DNA from: Cellvibrionales bacterium
Lineage (GTDB): Bacteria > Pseudomonadota > Gammaproteobacteria > Pseudomonadales > UBA7434
Length of the DNA stretch: 5,375 nucleotides
Assembly (NCBI GenBank): GCA_018668095.1
Contig: JABIQF010000207.1
Location: 1 to 5,375 of the forward strand
Reading direction: 5' to 3'
Shown: positions 1 to 5,272 of the stretch, one piece after another
How the letters are laid out: every line of letters starts with the position of its first letter
Position numbering within the stretch: position 1 is the first letter of the stretch
Notes under the pieces: model-generated
The model's database searches: none
The model's input: only the letters and a program-made list of their open reading frames with translations
Told to the model about the DNA's origin: nothing
Translations under genes and position numbers: made by a program

Positions 1-409
1 CTAACACCAAGCCACCTGCTGTCACAATTTCGCCATCAGCGCTTAAATGAAACTCACCATTGCGGGTATACGCGGTATTGCCATTCGGCTGTAGAATTTC
101 AAAAAAGCCACGACCATCAATCGCCATATCTAAAGGCTGGTCGGTAACTTGTAAATTACCTGTCGTAAATTGCTTTTGTGTACCGACAACGCGCACACCT
201 GTACCTAGCTGCAAACCCGATGGCAATTGATTATTCTGTGCTGACTGCGCACCCGGCTGACGTTGAATTTGATAGAGTAAATCTTCAAAAATAACGCGAT
301 CACGCTTGTAACCAGCCGTTGAAGCATTCGCTAAGTTATTTGAGATAGTCGTTAACTGCTTATCTTGTGCAGATAATCCTGTTTTACTGGCAAATAATGC
401 TGCGTGCAT
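1..409 (-). CDS. flgG: Flagellar distal-rod protein FlgG, 3' end beyond the window
   Basis: FlgG builds the distal rod, the drive shaft that crosses the periplasm through the P and L rings and joins the hook. It is exported by the flagellar type III system. The visible 136 residues begin MHAALFASKTGL and carry the rod/hook signature NNLANASTAGYKRDR at 24-38. They then show the FlgG-typical blocks FEDLLYQ (41-47), QPGAQSAQNNQLPSGLQLGTGVR (51-73, residues with the FlgG-specific GAQ and LPSGLQ pattern) and LDMAIDGRGFFEI (93-105), followed by AYTRNGEFHLSADG. The family is about 260 residues, so roughly the second half lies left of position 1. The ATG at 407-409 has an AGAGG ribosome site (417-421) seven bases upstream. 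It follows flgF after a 132-nt gap, the longest in the operon, which holds an AT-rich tandem repeat. No promoter of its own is evident, so it is probably read from the flgB promoter. Assignment to FlgG rather than FlgF or FlgE is firm from the QPGAQ/LPSGLQLGTGVR block. Confidence 0.97.
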   Translation of the reverse strand, partial: MHAALFASKTGLSAQDKQLTTISNNLANASTAGYKRDRVIFEDLLYQIQRQPGAQSAQNNQLPSGLQLGTGVRVVGTQKQFTTGNLQVTDQPLDMAIDGRGFFEILQPNGNTAYTRNGEFHLSADGEIVTAGGLVL

Positions 410-464
410 GGTGTAACCTCTACTTTTTAATCTGTTGTTAGTTATTCAAATAGACTTAAATGGC

Positions 465-547
465 TATCTCAATACTTTTTAAATAAATAGCTCAATATTA
501 AATAAACAGCTCAATACTTTTAAATAAACCGTTCAATATTTTTAAAC
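465..547. repeat. Four-unit degenerate AT-rich tandem repeat between flgF and flgG
   Basis: On the plus strand the core CTCAATA(C/T)TTTTAAATAAA recurs head to tail. Unit 1 is 465-487, unit 2 is 488-506 (three T's shorter), unit 3 is 507-528, and unit 4 is 529-547 (TTCAATATTTTTAAAC, most diverged). The stretch 441-464 (ATTCAAATAGACTTAAATGGC) could be a fifth, heavily eroded unit. Unit 4 overlaps the flgF stop codon (542-544). In the mRNA the array forms an unstructured A/U-rich linker upstream of the flgG ribosome site. No function is demonstrated. Slippage-generated spacer DNA, an RNase E cleavage zone or a translation-enhancing A/U region are possibilities only. Confidence 0.8.
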
Positions 548-1285
548 TTGAACCTGCAATACACGGGCGCTGGATTCAGCATTTTCGGCCACGGTTTGCA
601 TCATCTTAATTTGCATTTCAAACTGTCTTGCTAATGCAACAATCGACGTTAACTCACCGACAGCATTAACATTACTATTTTCTAAAAATCCCGAACGTAA
701 TCGCACATTGGCATCCAATGCTTCAATATCATTACGGCTATAAATCAAACCGTCTTGTTGCTTTTGTAATGCGCTAGTATCCGGATTCACTAATTTAATA
801 CGATCAACCGCCACTAATGTTTCTGGCCCCTGCCCTAAGGCGCGAACTGAAATAGTGCCATCGACACCAACATCAATTTTTTCTGCTTCAGGAATAGCGA
901 TAGGTCCAGAATTACCCATAACTAGCAAACCGCGCTCATTACGCAGCAAACCAAAAGTATCGACACTTAAGTTTCCACCGCGGGTATAGGCTTCTTCACC
1001 ATTAGCGTTTTGCACCGCAATCCAACCATCGCCATCGACAGCAACATCGAGTTCACGACCGGTTTCAATTAAAGGGCCACTACTTAAATCGACAGCAGGC
1101 GTTTGTGTTACGGCATAAACACGACTGTTATAGCCATCACCACTTTTAATCGGCATAGACATAGCGTTAGCTAAATCTGCTTTAAAACCAACGGTTGAGA
1201 CGTTAGCTAAATTATGCGAACGCGCAGCCTGCTCAAGCATATTATGCTTGGCGCCTGTCATTGATATATATAATGCACGATCCAC
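542..1285 (-). CDS. flgF: Flagellar proximal-rod protein FlgF
   Basis: FlgF is a proximal-rod subunit joining the FlgB/FlgC part of the rod to the FlgG distal rod in the periplasm. The 247-residue product matches the usual FlgF length (about 245-250). It begins MDRALYISMTGAKHNM and carries the rod/hook signature HNLANVSTVGFKADL (24-38). It continues with SMP, ETGRELDVAVDGDGWIAVQ (74-92), EAYTRGGNLSVD (98-109) and VMGNSGPIAIP (122-132), and ends with the C-terminal rod segment SGFLENSNVNAVGELTSIVALARQFEMQIKMM (198-229). The start is GTG at 1283-1285. The codon two positions upstream in the same frame is TAA, so no earlier start is possible, and the family's conserved MD(R/K)-LY start falls exactly here. 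It lies 58 nt after flgE, with no sigma-54 promoter in the gap, unlike Pseudomonas, where flgF can head its own transcript. The product contains no cysteine. Confidence 0.97.
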   Translation of the reverse strand: MDRALYISMTGAKHNMLEQAARSHNLANVSTVGFKADLANAMSMPIKSGDGYNSRVYAVTQTPAVDLSSGPLIETGRELDVAVDGDGWIAVQNANGEEAYTRGGNLSVDTFGLLRNERGLLVMGNSGPIAIPEAEKIDVGVDGTISVRALGQGPETLVAVDRIKLVNPDTSALQKQQDGLIYSRNDIEALDANVRLRSGFLENSNVNAVGELTSIVALARQFEMQIKMMQTVAENAESSARVLQVQV

Positions 1286-1292
1286 TCTTTAA

Positions 1293-1298
1293 CCCGCC
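1293..1298 (-). promoter_or_regulatory. Probable flgF ribosome-binding site before a GTG start
   Basis: Read on the minus strand, GGCGGG lies seven bases before the GTG start of flgF. It differs from the ideal GGAGG by one base. The weak site plus the GTG codon suggests lower initiation than for flgE, whose AGGAG and ATG are near ideal. That fits the low rod stoichiometry of FlgF against the many copies of FlgE, though this link is inference. The site sits inside a 12-codon in-frame micro-ORF (1289-1327) that stops just before the GTG. Confidence 0.5.
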
Positions 1299-1325
1299 TG
1301 TTCGTTTATGTTTAGTTGCTCTCTC

Positions 1326-1341
1326 ATTGGAATAAACCAAT
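1326..1341 (-). other. Small hairpin just after the flgE stop codon
   Basis: On the minus strand ATTGG, six bases TTTATT, then CCAAT form a perfect 5-bp stem starting two bases after the flgE TAA. There is no U-run after it, so it is not an intrinsic terminator. It could protect the flgE end of the transcript or be chance. Confidence 0.35.
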
Positions 1342-1343
1342 AA

Positions 1344-3269
1344 TTAACGAAGGTTGATAATCGTTTGCTGAATTTCATTTGCGGTTTCGATGGTGCGTGA
1401 ATTCGCTTGGAAATTTCTTTGCGCAATGATGAGTGCCACTAATTCTTCTGCTAATTCAACATTCGAATCTTCAAGCGCACCCGAGGTTATAGAACCCAAA
1501 GATGCGGTTCTTGGCGCACCAATAACCGGCTCACCAGACTCAAATGATTGCCCCCAAGTCGAATCACCTAATGGCGTAAGGCCTTGTTCATTGGCAAATG
1601 AACCCAACGCAACACGACCTAGTGTTAGTGCTTCACCATTGCTATAACGCGCAAAGATAACGCCTGTCTCGGAAACATCAACACTCGATAAACGTCCGCG
1701 AGCAAAACCATTTTGATCTAATTCATTCACCGAAAAGCCGCCACTGAATTGTGAGGAACCATTAACATCCAAAACAAAATTAGAACTGACGGGCGGTGAA
1801 GGGATAGGCGTTGTTGCGCCGTTAGCTACTGTTATTGGACCTAATGCACCCGCCGGATTACCATCGGCATCCAAAGGTGTCCAATTAGAAATTAACAGCT
1901 CATCACTGTTAGCGGTATCTAATGTACCATCATTAAAAAAGCGCAGCGTAAAACGCTCCATGGTCGCTGTATTAGGCGACAACACATCAGGGTCACCAAC
2001 ATTTTGACCATCAATCTGCACATACATACTCCATGTGTTAGGCGCGCTTAATGCCGCTGGCTCTTTAACAAAATACTGTGACAACACATGGCGACTCCCT
2101 AAGGAATCAAAAATAGTTACTGATGTTGCATCGTTATAAGTATTGCCATCACCAGGATCAAATGAATTCGTTCGCACCAAGGTTAATGCTGGAACGTTAG
2201 GAAATAAATTAGTGCCCGCCGATGTCGTTGTACCCGCGCTAATCGAAATACCTGCATCCAACGTTAAATTAACCAAACCGCCTACTGTTGCTTGGTTAGC
2301 TGGGCTAGCTAAACTACCATCGATATTAATCGCACCACCACCGCCTGCACCGGTAACACTTGCCGACAAACCGCCGCCCGCAGTAAATAATAAATCATCA
2401 CCTAAGGCTGAAACCACGCTGATCACACCACCCGTTTCTGATGCAGTAATACCCGGCAATGAATCAATCGCTGAAGTAATTTGCGTAAGATCTGCGCCCA
2501 CAATTTCAGCACCATTAATGCGTAATTGGTTAGCGGTAGTTGAACCAGCAGGAATCACGATATCGGCACGAGTAGTCGCCGATGCAGACACACCGTTAAT
2601 CGCAGAAAGTGACCCAGCAATTACACTGGCCGACTGGTTAGCGCCGGCAGGAATATTGTAAGTAGTGCCGCCAATATCGATAGTGCCTGAGGCATAGCCA
2701 TTCACGCCGCCTTGTGCAGCTTGCTCTACTGAACCCTCTGAAATTGCAGTATTAACGATACTTTCTGGCACGGCGGCATCAGCGTCTAAATTAAATAGCA
2801 TATCCACTAAAGTCGTTTGACGCGGTGAAATATCTGCCGTGCTTAATTGTAAATCACCTAATACATCCGATACCGTACCTGATGTATTGACAGGAAAACC
2901 TTGCAATCGAGCACCGTCGTTAGTCGTAATATAGCCAGTATCATCTACACCAAATTGGCCAGCACGTGTAAATACTTGAGAGCCTTGATCACTTAATACA
3001 AAAAAGCCGCCACCATTAATCGCTAAATCTAACGCGTTTTCAGTAAAGCTAATATTACCTTGCGAAAATTGCTGAGAGACATCGGACACACGAACACCAT
3101 TACCAATAGCGTTAGTACCGCCGCCAACTACAGAACTGGCATAGACATCGGCAAATTCAGCACGCGACTGTTTAAAACCCACAGTACTGGCGTTAGCAAT
3201 ATTATTACCCGTTACGTTAAGATCACTGGTTGCTGCGCGTAATCCTGTTAGTGCTGTATTAAATGTCAT
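1344..3269 (-). CDS. flgE: Flagellar hook protein FlgE with a large central insertion
   Basis: FlgE polymerises under the FlgD cap to form the hook, the flexible joint between rod and filament outside the cell. Residues 5-45 hold the N-terminal rod/hook segment with NNIANASTVGFKQSRAEFADVYA. LDLAINGGGFFVL (80-92) and VFTRAGQFGVDDTGY (99-113) form the conserved D1-type core. About 357-402 has the hook-specific FDPGDGNTYNDATSVTIFDSLG block and SQYFVK. Residues 596-641 are the C-terminal segment with GALEDSNVELAEELVALIIAQRNFQANSRTI and the typical ending NLR. At 641 residues it is far longer than the roughly 400-460 of Escherichia and Pseudomonas FlgE. The excess is an Ala/Gly/Ser/Thr-rich insertion at about 171-355 with two IN-motif-like repeats and a Gly-rich hinge (298-313). 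The ATG at 3267-3269 has a near-perfect AGGAG (3277-3281) seven bases upstream, the strongest ribosome site in the operon, as befits a many-copy protein. The product contains no cysteine. Confidence 0.97.
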   Translation of the reverse strand: MTFNTALTGLRAATSDLNVTGNNIANASTVGFKQSRAEFADVYASSVVGGGTNAIGNGVRVSDVSQQFSQGNISFTENALDLAINGGGFFVLSDQGSQVFTRAGQFGVDDTGYITTNDGARLQGFPVNTSGTVSDVLGDLQLSTADISPRQTTLVDMLFNLDADAAVPESIVNTAISEGSVEQAAQGGVNGYASGTIDIGGTTYNIPAGANQSASVIAGSLSAINGVSASATTRADIVIPAGSTTANQLRINGAEIVGADLTQITSAIDSLPGITASETGGVISVVSALGDDLLFTAGGGLSASVTGAGGGGAINIDGSLASPANQATVGGLVNLTLDAGISISAGTTTSAGTNLFPNVPALTLVRTNSFDPGDGNTYNDATSVTIFDSLGSRHVLSQYFVKEPAALSAPNTWSMYVQIDGQNVGDPDVLSPNTATMERFTLRFFNDGTLDTANSDELLISNWTPLDADGNPAGALGPITVANGATTPIPSPPVSSNFVLDVNGSSQFSGGFSVNELDQNGFARGRLSSVDVSETGVIFARYSNGEALTLGRVALGSFANEQGLTPLGDSTWGQSFESGEPVIGAPRTASLGSITSGALEDSNVELAEELVALIIAQRNFQANSRTIETANEIQQTIINLR

Positions 3270-3276
3270 GGTCTAT

Positions 3277-3281
3277 CTCCT
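3277..3281 (-). promoter_or_regulatory. Strong ribosome-binding site of flgE
   Basis: Read on the minus strand, AGGAG is followed by seven bases and the ATG of flgE. It is the best Shine-Dalgarno match among the six operon genes and fixes the flgE start without ambiguity. Confidence 0.85.
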
Positions 3282-3304
3282 GCCTTTCATATTAAATTAG
3301 GGTT

Positions 3305-3337
3305 TCATGCTCATTCGTTGTATTTAAATGAACATGA
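3305..3337 (-). other. 11-bp hairpin in the flgD-flgE gap
   Basis: In the transcript UCAUGUUCAUU (3337 to 3327) can pair along its whole length with AAUGAGCAUGA (3315 to 3305), with one U-G wobble and an 11-nt loop. It occupies most of the first half of the 82-nt flgD-flgE spacer and ends some 24 nt before the flgE ribosome site. No U-run follows, so it is not a standard terminator. A role in mRNA processing or stability, raising flgE output relative to flgB-flgD, is possible but not shown. Confidence 0.6.
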
Positions 3338-3351
3338 TTAAACATTAGCGT

Positions 3352-4026
3352 TTATAGAAAACGGCTCACTTCTGAAAGCGGCACTGCACCAACGCCTTCA
3401 ATATTTAAAATCATGGAATTATTTTGGCCAACCGTCACACTGTTAACGTTAGCGCCAATTGCCACAGGTAAATCAGCAATTTCGCCATCGACTAAACCAC
3501 TGGCATAAACACGGTAAGCACCATCGGCAACACGTAAGCCGCTCTCATTAGTGCCATCCCAAGAGAAATCAATAGCGCCTCGCTCTTGAGCACCGAGATC
3601 TTCGGTTTTCACTATCTGGCCATCAGGGCCTTCTATATAAAGCTTAATATTGGCTGAGCTAGTATCTAAATCGATAGTCCCTTGAACCGGCCCTGCCGCT
3701 GATAACGTTGCGGTATCAGTACTCACCTGCACTTGACGACCGACTAAAGAAGACGCTTGTAATGCTTGGCTAGAACGGAAAGAGCTGGCTAACTCTTCCA
3801 TAGAGTTATTAATATTTTGAATACCTTCGACCGAACTAAACTGCGCTAACTGTGCAATAAAGTCTTCATTTTTAGCCGGACTTAAAGGATCTTGATTTTG
3901 CAACTGTGCAATCATGAGCTGCAAAAAAGCATCTTTACCTAAGTCCTGCTCTTCTGTTGGCGCGTTAGCCTTTGTGCCTAAGGAATTAAGAATATCGGCG
4001 GATGTTGAGCTATTAATTTCAGTCAT
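3352..4026 (-). CDS. flgD: Hook-cap (hook assembly scaffolding) protein FlgD
   Basis: FlgD forms the temporary cap at the tip of the growing hook, under which exported FlgE subunits fold and add. It is replaced by FlgK when the hook is complete. The 224-residue length is close to the family's usual 220-230. Residues 29-80 contain the diagnostic N-terminal block: LGKDAFLQLMIAQLQNQDP (29-47), then PAKNEDFIAQLAQFSSVEGI (50-69) and NNSMEEL (73-79). SSLVGRQV (92-99) opens the C-terminal half. That half looks like the known Tudor-like plus Ig-like (FlgD_Ig) arrangement, with FSWDGTNESGLRVADGAYRV (154-173) as its most conserved strand pair. The ATG at 4024-4026 has an AGGT ribosome site (4034-4037) seven bases upstream. 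The gene lies 77 nt after flgC and 82 nt before flgE, the order seen in most gammaproteobacteria. There is no cysteine and no sign of truncation. Confidence 0.97.
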   Translation of the reverse strand: MTEINSSTSADILNSLGTKANAPTEEQDLGKDAFLQLMIAQLQNQDPLSPAKNEDFIAQLAQFSSVEGIQNINNSMEELASSFRSSQALQASSLVGRQVQVSTDTATLSAAGPVQGTIDLDTSSANIKLYIEGPDGQIVKTEDLGAQERGAIDFSWDGTNESGLRVADGAYRVYASGLVDGEIADLPVAIGANVNSVTVGQNNSMILNIEGVGAVPLSEVSRFL

Positions 4027-4068
4027 GCTATGTACCTAGTTTTACTTAATCATTAATTTTAGAGAATC

Positions 4069-4092
4069 AGTCATCACTCACTGCGAATGACT
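4069..4092 (-). other. Short inverted repeat in the flgC-flgD gap
   Basis: AGTCAT (4069-4074) and ATGACT (4087-4092) are a perfect 6-bp inverted repeat around 12 bases. It lies just downstream of the flgC double stop (TAA TGA). There is no U-run. It may be a minor mRNA hairpin like that between flgD and flgE, but it is short enough to be chance. Confidence 0.3.
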
Positions 4093-4103
4093 TTATTGCT
4101 TCA

Positions 4104-4538
4104 TTACTGGCCCATCGACAGCAAGCGCTGCATCATGGACTTAGTGGTATTCATCATTTCGACATTCATTTGAAAAGACCGTGAAGCAGAAATCATGTCG
4201 GCCATTTCTTCGATAGAATTGACGTTAGAGTAGAAAACATAACCCTCTTCATTCGCTTGCGGGTTATTTGGCTCGTAGGCTTTATTGACAGGCGCTTGGC
4301 TTTCAACAATCTCACGAACCATCACTCCAAAATCAGCTGGGCTTGAACCGTTAAGTGATCCATTAGCCGCATTTTTTTCGCTGCTAGAAACAAATACCGG
4401 ACGTAGCGCTTTATAAGCCTCAGCCTCAGAGCTGGCAGATGTTTCTGCATTAGCCATATTGCTCGCAGTAGTATTTAAGCGAATCGTTTGGACGCTCATT
4501 CCCATCGCCGCTATATCAAATACATTTCCTAAACTCAT
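4104..4538 (-). CDS. flgC: Flagellar proximal-rod protein FlgC
   Basis: FlgC is one of the proximal-rod subunits that stack with FlgB and FlgF on FliE and the MS ring in the periplasm. With the ATG at 4536-4538 the product is 144 residues, near the usual 134-147. The N-terminal MSLGNVFDIAAMGMSVQTIRLNTTASNMANAETS (1-34) is the FlgC form of the rod signature, which lacks the GFK ending found in its paralogues. The C-terminal YEPNNPQANEEGYVFYSNVN (88-107) and EEMADMISASRSFQMNVEMMNTTKSMM (110-136) are diagnostic for FlgC. A TTG two codons upstream (4542-4544) is also open, but it would sit one base after the ribosome site and add residues the family lacks. The ATG is preferred. Translation ends in tandem stops, TAA TGA. 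There are 88 nt between flgB and flgC and no separate promoter is visible. Confidence 0.96.
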   Translation of the reverse strand: MSLGNVFDIAAMGMSVQTIRLNTTASNMANAETSASSEAEAYKALRPVFVSSSEKNAANGSLNGSSPADFGVMVREIVESQAPVNKAYEPNNPQANEEGYVFYSNVNSIEEMADMISASRSFQMNVEMMNTTKSMMQRLLSMGQ

Positions 4539-4545
4539 ACTCAAA

Positions 4546-4551
4546 TCTCTT
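4546..4551 (-). promoter_or_regulatory. flgC ribosome-binding site that decides its start
   Basis: Read on the minus strand, AAGAGA is followed by seven bases and the ATG at 4538. The alternative TTG at 4544 would be only one base away from it, too close for initiation, so this site supports the shorter 144-residue FlgC. Confidence 0.6.
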
Positions 4552-4604
4552 ACTGTGTTTTCTAAATAAAAATTTGTTTTAAATATTTATCTAAGTGCGT
4601 TCTA

Positions 4605-4643
4605 TTAATTGCCGCTTAGGGCATTCTTAATTACCGCTTAAGG
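4605..4643. repeat. Imperfect direct repeat spanning the flgB stop codon
   Basis: TTAATTGCCGCTTAGG (4605-4620) and TTAATTACCGCTTAAGG (4627-4643) are near-identical with a period of 22 bp. The right copy is the end of flgB, coding L-S-G-N-stop. The left copy, in the spacer and in another frame, again spells L-S-G-N-stop. It looks like a short tandem duplication of the gene end that left the reading frame of flgB intact. Confidence 0.7.
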
Positions 4644-5034
4644 CCTTGCCCAAACTAGCGAAGCGACCATTTAAAAAGCGGAAGCTAGAACCAAACTCTA
4701 ATGCGTTGCGGGCAAACGCCGCACTTTCCATTTGTGCATCAACGGTATTGCCATCAATACTGGCTTGTAGTGGTACACGATAAGAAAGCGCTACCGATGC
4801 GCCCTCGCCTTTAACGGTAGAAACAATATGCCCCTTGTGAGTTCGTGACATATTCATGGCGTTCTTATCTGACTTAGCCGCCTGCAATGCCTCACGAAAA
4901 TCAAAATCACGCGCTTTATAGCCAGGCGTCTCTGAATTAGCCAAATTATTTGCCAATACCGCCGATCGCTCGGTACGTAAGTGCAAAGCTCGCTCATGAA
5001 CGCCTAATGCATTGGCAAAGTTGATCGCTGTCAT
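4627..5034 (-). CDS. flgB: Flagellar proximal-rod protein FlgB
   Basis: FlgB is the most membrane-proximal of the rod subunits along with FlgC and starts the operon. From the ATG at 5032-5034 the product is 135 residues (Escherichia 138). It shows the rod signature ANNLANSETPGYKARDFDF (28-46). The central part has YRVPLQASIDGNTVD (85-99), where P-L-Q...S-x-D-G-N-T-V-D is the FlgB hallmark, followed by ESAAFARNALEF (103-114) and the ending SGN. The frame stays open upstream to a TTG at 5092-5094. That extension would translate through the sigma-54 promoter, lie upstream of the predicted transcript start, and add a cysteine otherwise absent from these exported proteins, so it is rejected. GAGAGA (5041-5046) sits six bases before the ATG. 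The stop codon lies in a short direct repeat. Confidence 0.96.
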   Translation of the reverse strand: MTAINFANALGVHERALHLRTERSAVLANNLANSETPGYKARDFDFREALQAAKSDKNAMNMSRTHKGHIVSTVKGEGASVALSYRVPLQASIDGNTVDAQMESAAFARNALEFGSSFRFLNGRFASLGKALSGN

Positions 5035-5075
5035 TGGTTTTCTCTCATTAAAAATAGCTATCTCATACGGAGTAT

Positions 5076-5091
5076 TGCAACCGATATGCCA
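5076..5091 (-). promoter_or_regulatory. Sigma-54 (RpoN) promoter of the flgB operon
   Basis: Read on the minus strand, TGGCAT-ATCGG-TTGCA matches the RpoN consensus TGGCAC-N5-TTGCW with the exact spacing between the -24 GG and the -12 GC. The only core mismatch is the last C of the -24 box. The transcript is predicted to start near 5065, leaving a leader of about 30 bases with the flgB ribosome site inside it. RpoN promoters need an enhancer-binding ATPase. In Pseudomonas and Vibrio the equivalent operon uses FleR or FlrC, in the FleQ/FlrA cascade, and the same is inferred here. Confidence 0.85.
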
Positions 5092-5161
5092 CAACCATTT
5101 TATTGTTTAAAATCAGACACTTAATTAATTCAAAGGCGAAAAAATCCTACTCAATTAAGAG

Positions 5162-5191
5162 TTTGCGGCAAGCAGCTGCCGCAAAGCGGCA
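5162..5191. repeat. GC-rich three-armed inverted repeat, candidate activator site
   Basis: TTTGCGGCA (5162-5170) and TGCCGCAAA (5177-5185) are a perfect 9-bp inverted repeat around AGCAGC. A third arm GCGGCA (5186-5191) repeats arm 1 and can pair instead with TGCCGC (5177-5182) around AAA. The two GCGGCAA copies (5165-5171 and 5186-5192) are 21 bp apart, two helical turns, so they face the same side of the DNA. The main repeat is centred about 108 bp upstream of the predicted flgB start and about 125 bp upstream of the predicted start of the divergent gene, normal distances for an RpoN enhancer. Neither strand has a U-run directly after the stem, which argues against a simple terminator. Confidence 0.65.
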
Positions 5192-5272
5192 AAGGCTGAC
5201 GAAAACCGTAATGAGAAGCAGATCAAGTCTTAGACAATCAAGGTTTATGGGCAATAAAGAGAAGAGCGTTAA

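Noticed and set aside
1286..1343. Separate sigma-54 promoter for flgF, as in Pseudomonas
   Set aside because: No GG-N10-GC core resembling TGGCAC-N5-TTGCW is present in the gap.
1390..1647. 85-codon open frame on the plus strand
   Set aside because: Antisense to the conserved C-terminal part of flgE, with no recognisable product.
2143..2661. 172-codon open frame on the plus strand
   Set aside because: It lies antisense within the low-complexity Ala/Gly/Thr insertion of flgE, is proline-rich as expected for an antisense shadow, and has no family resemblance.
3060..3242. 60-codon open frame on the plus strand
   Set aside because: Antisense to the highly conserved N-terminal part of flgE.
4539..4626. 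AT-rich stretch between flgB and flgC as an internal promoter or terminator
   Set aside because: Only weak AT-only pairing and no clear -35/-10 pair. It is treated as spacer.
5035..5094. 20-residue N-terminal extension of FlgB from a TTG at 5094
   Set aside because: It lies upstream of the predicted sigma-54 transcript start, translates the promoter itself, and adds residues absent from the family.
5235..5248. AATCAAGGTTTAT as a possible IHF site between the two sigma-54 promoters
   Set aside because: The spacing to the TTR part of the IHF consensus is off by one base, so it is not a convincing match.
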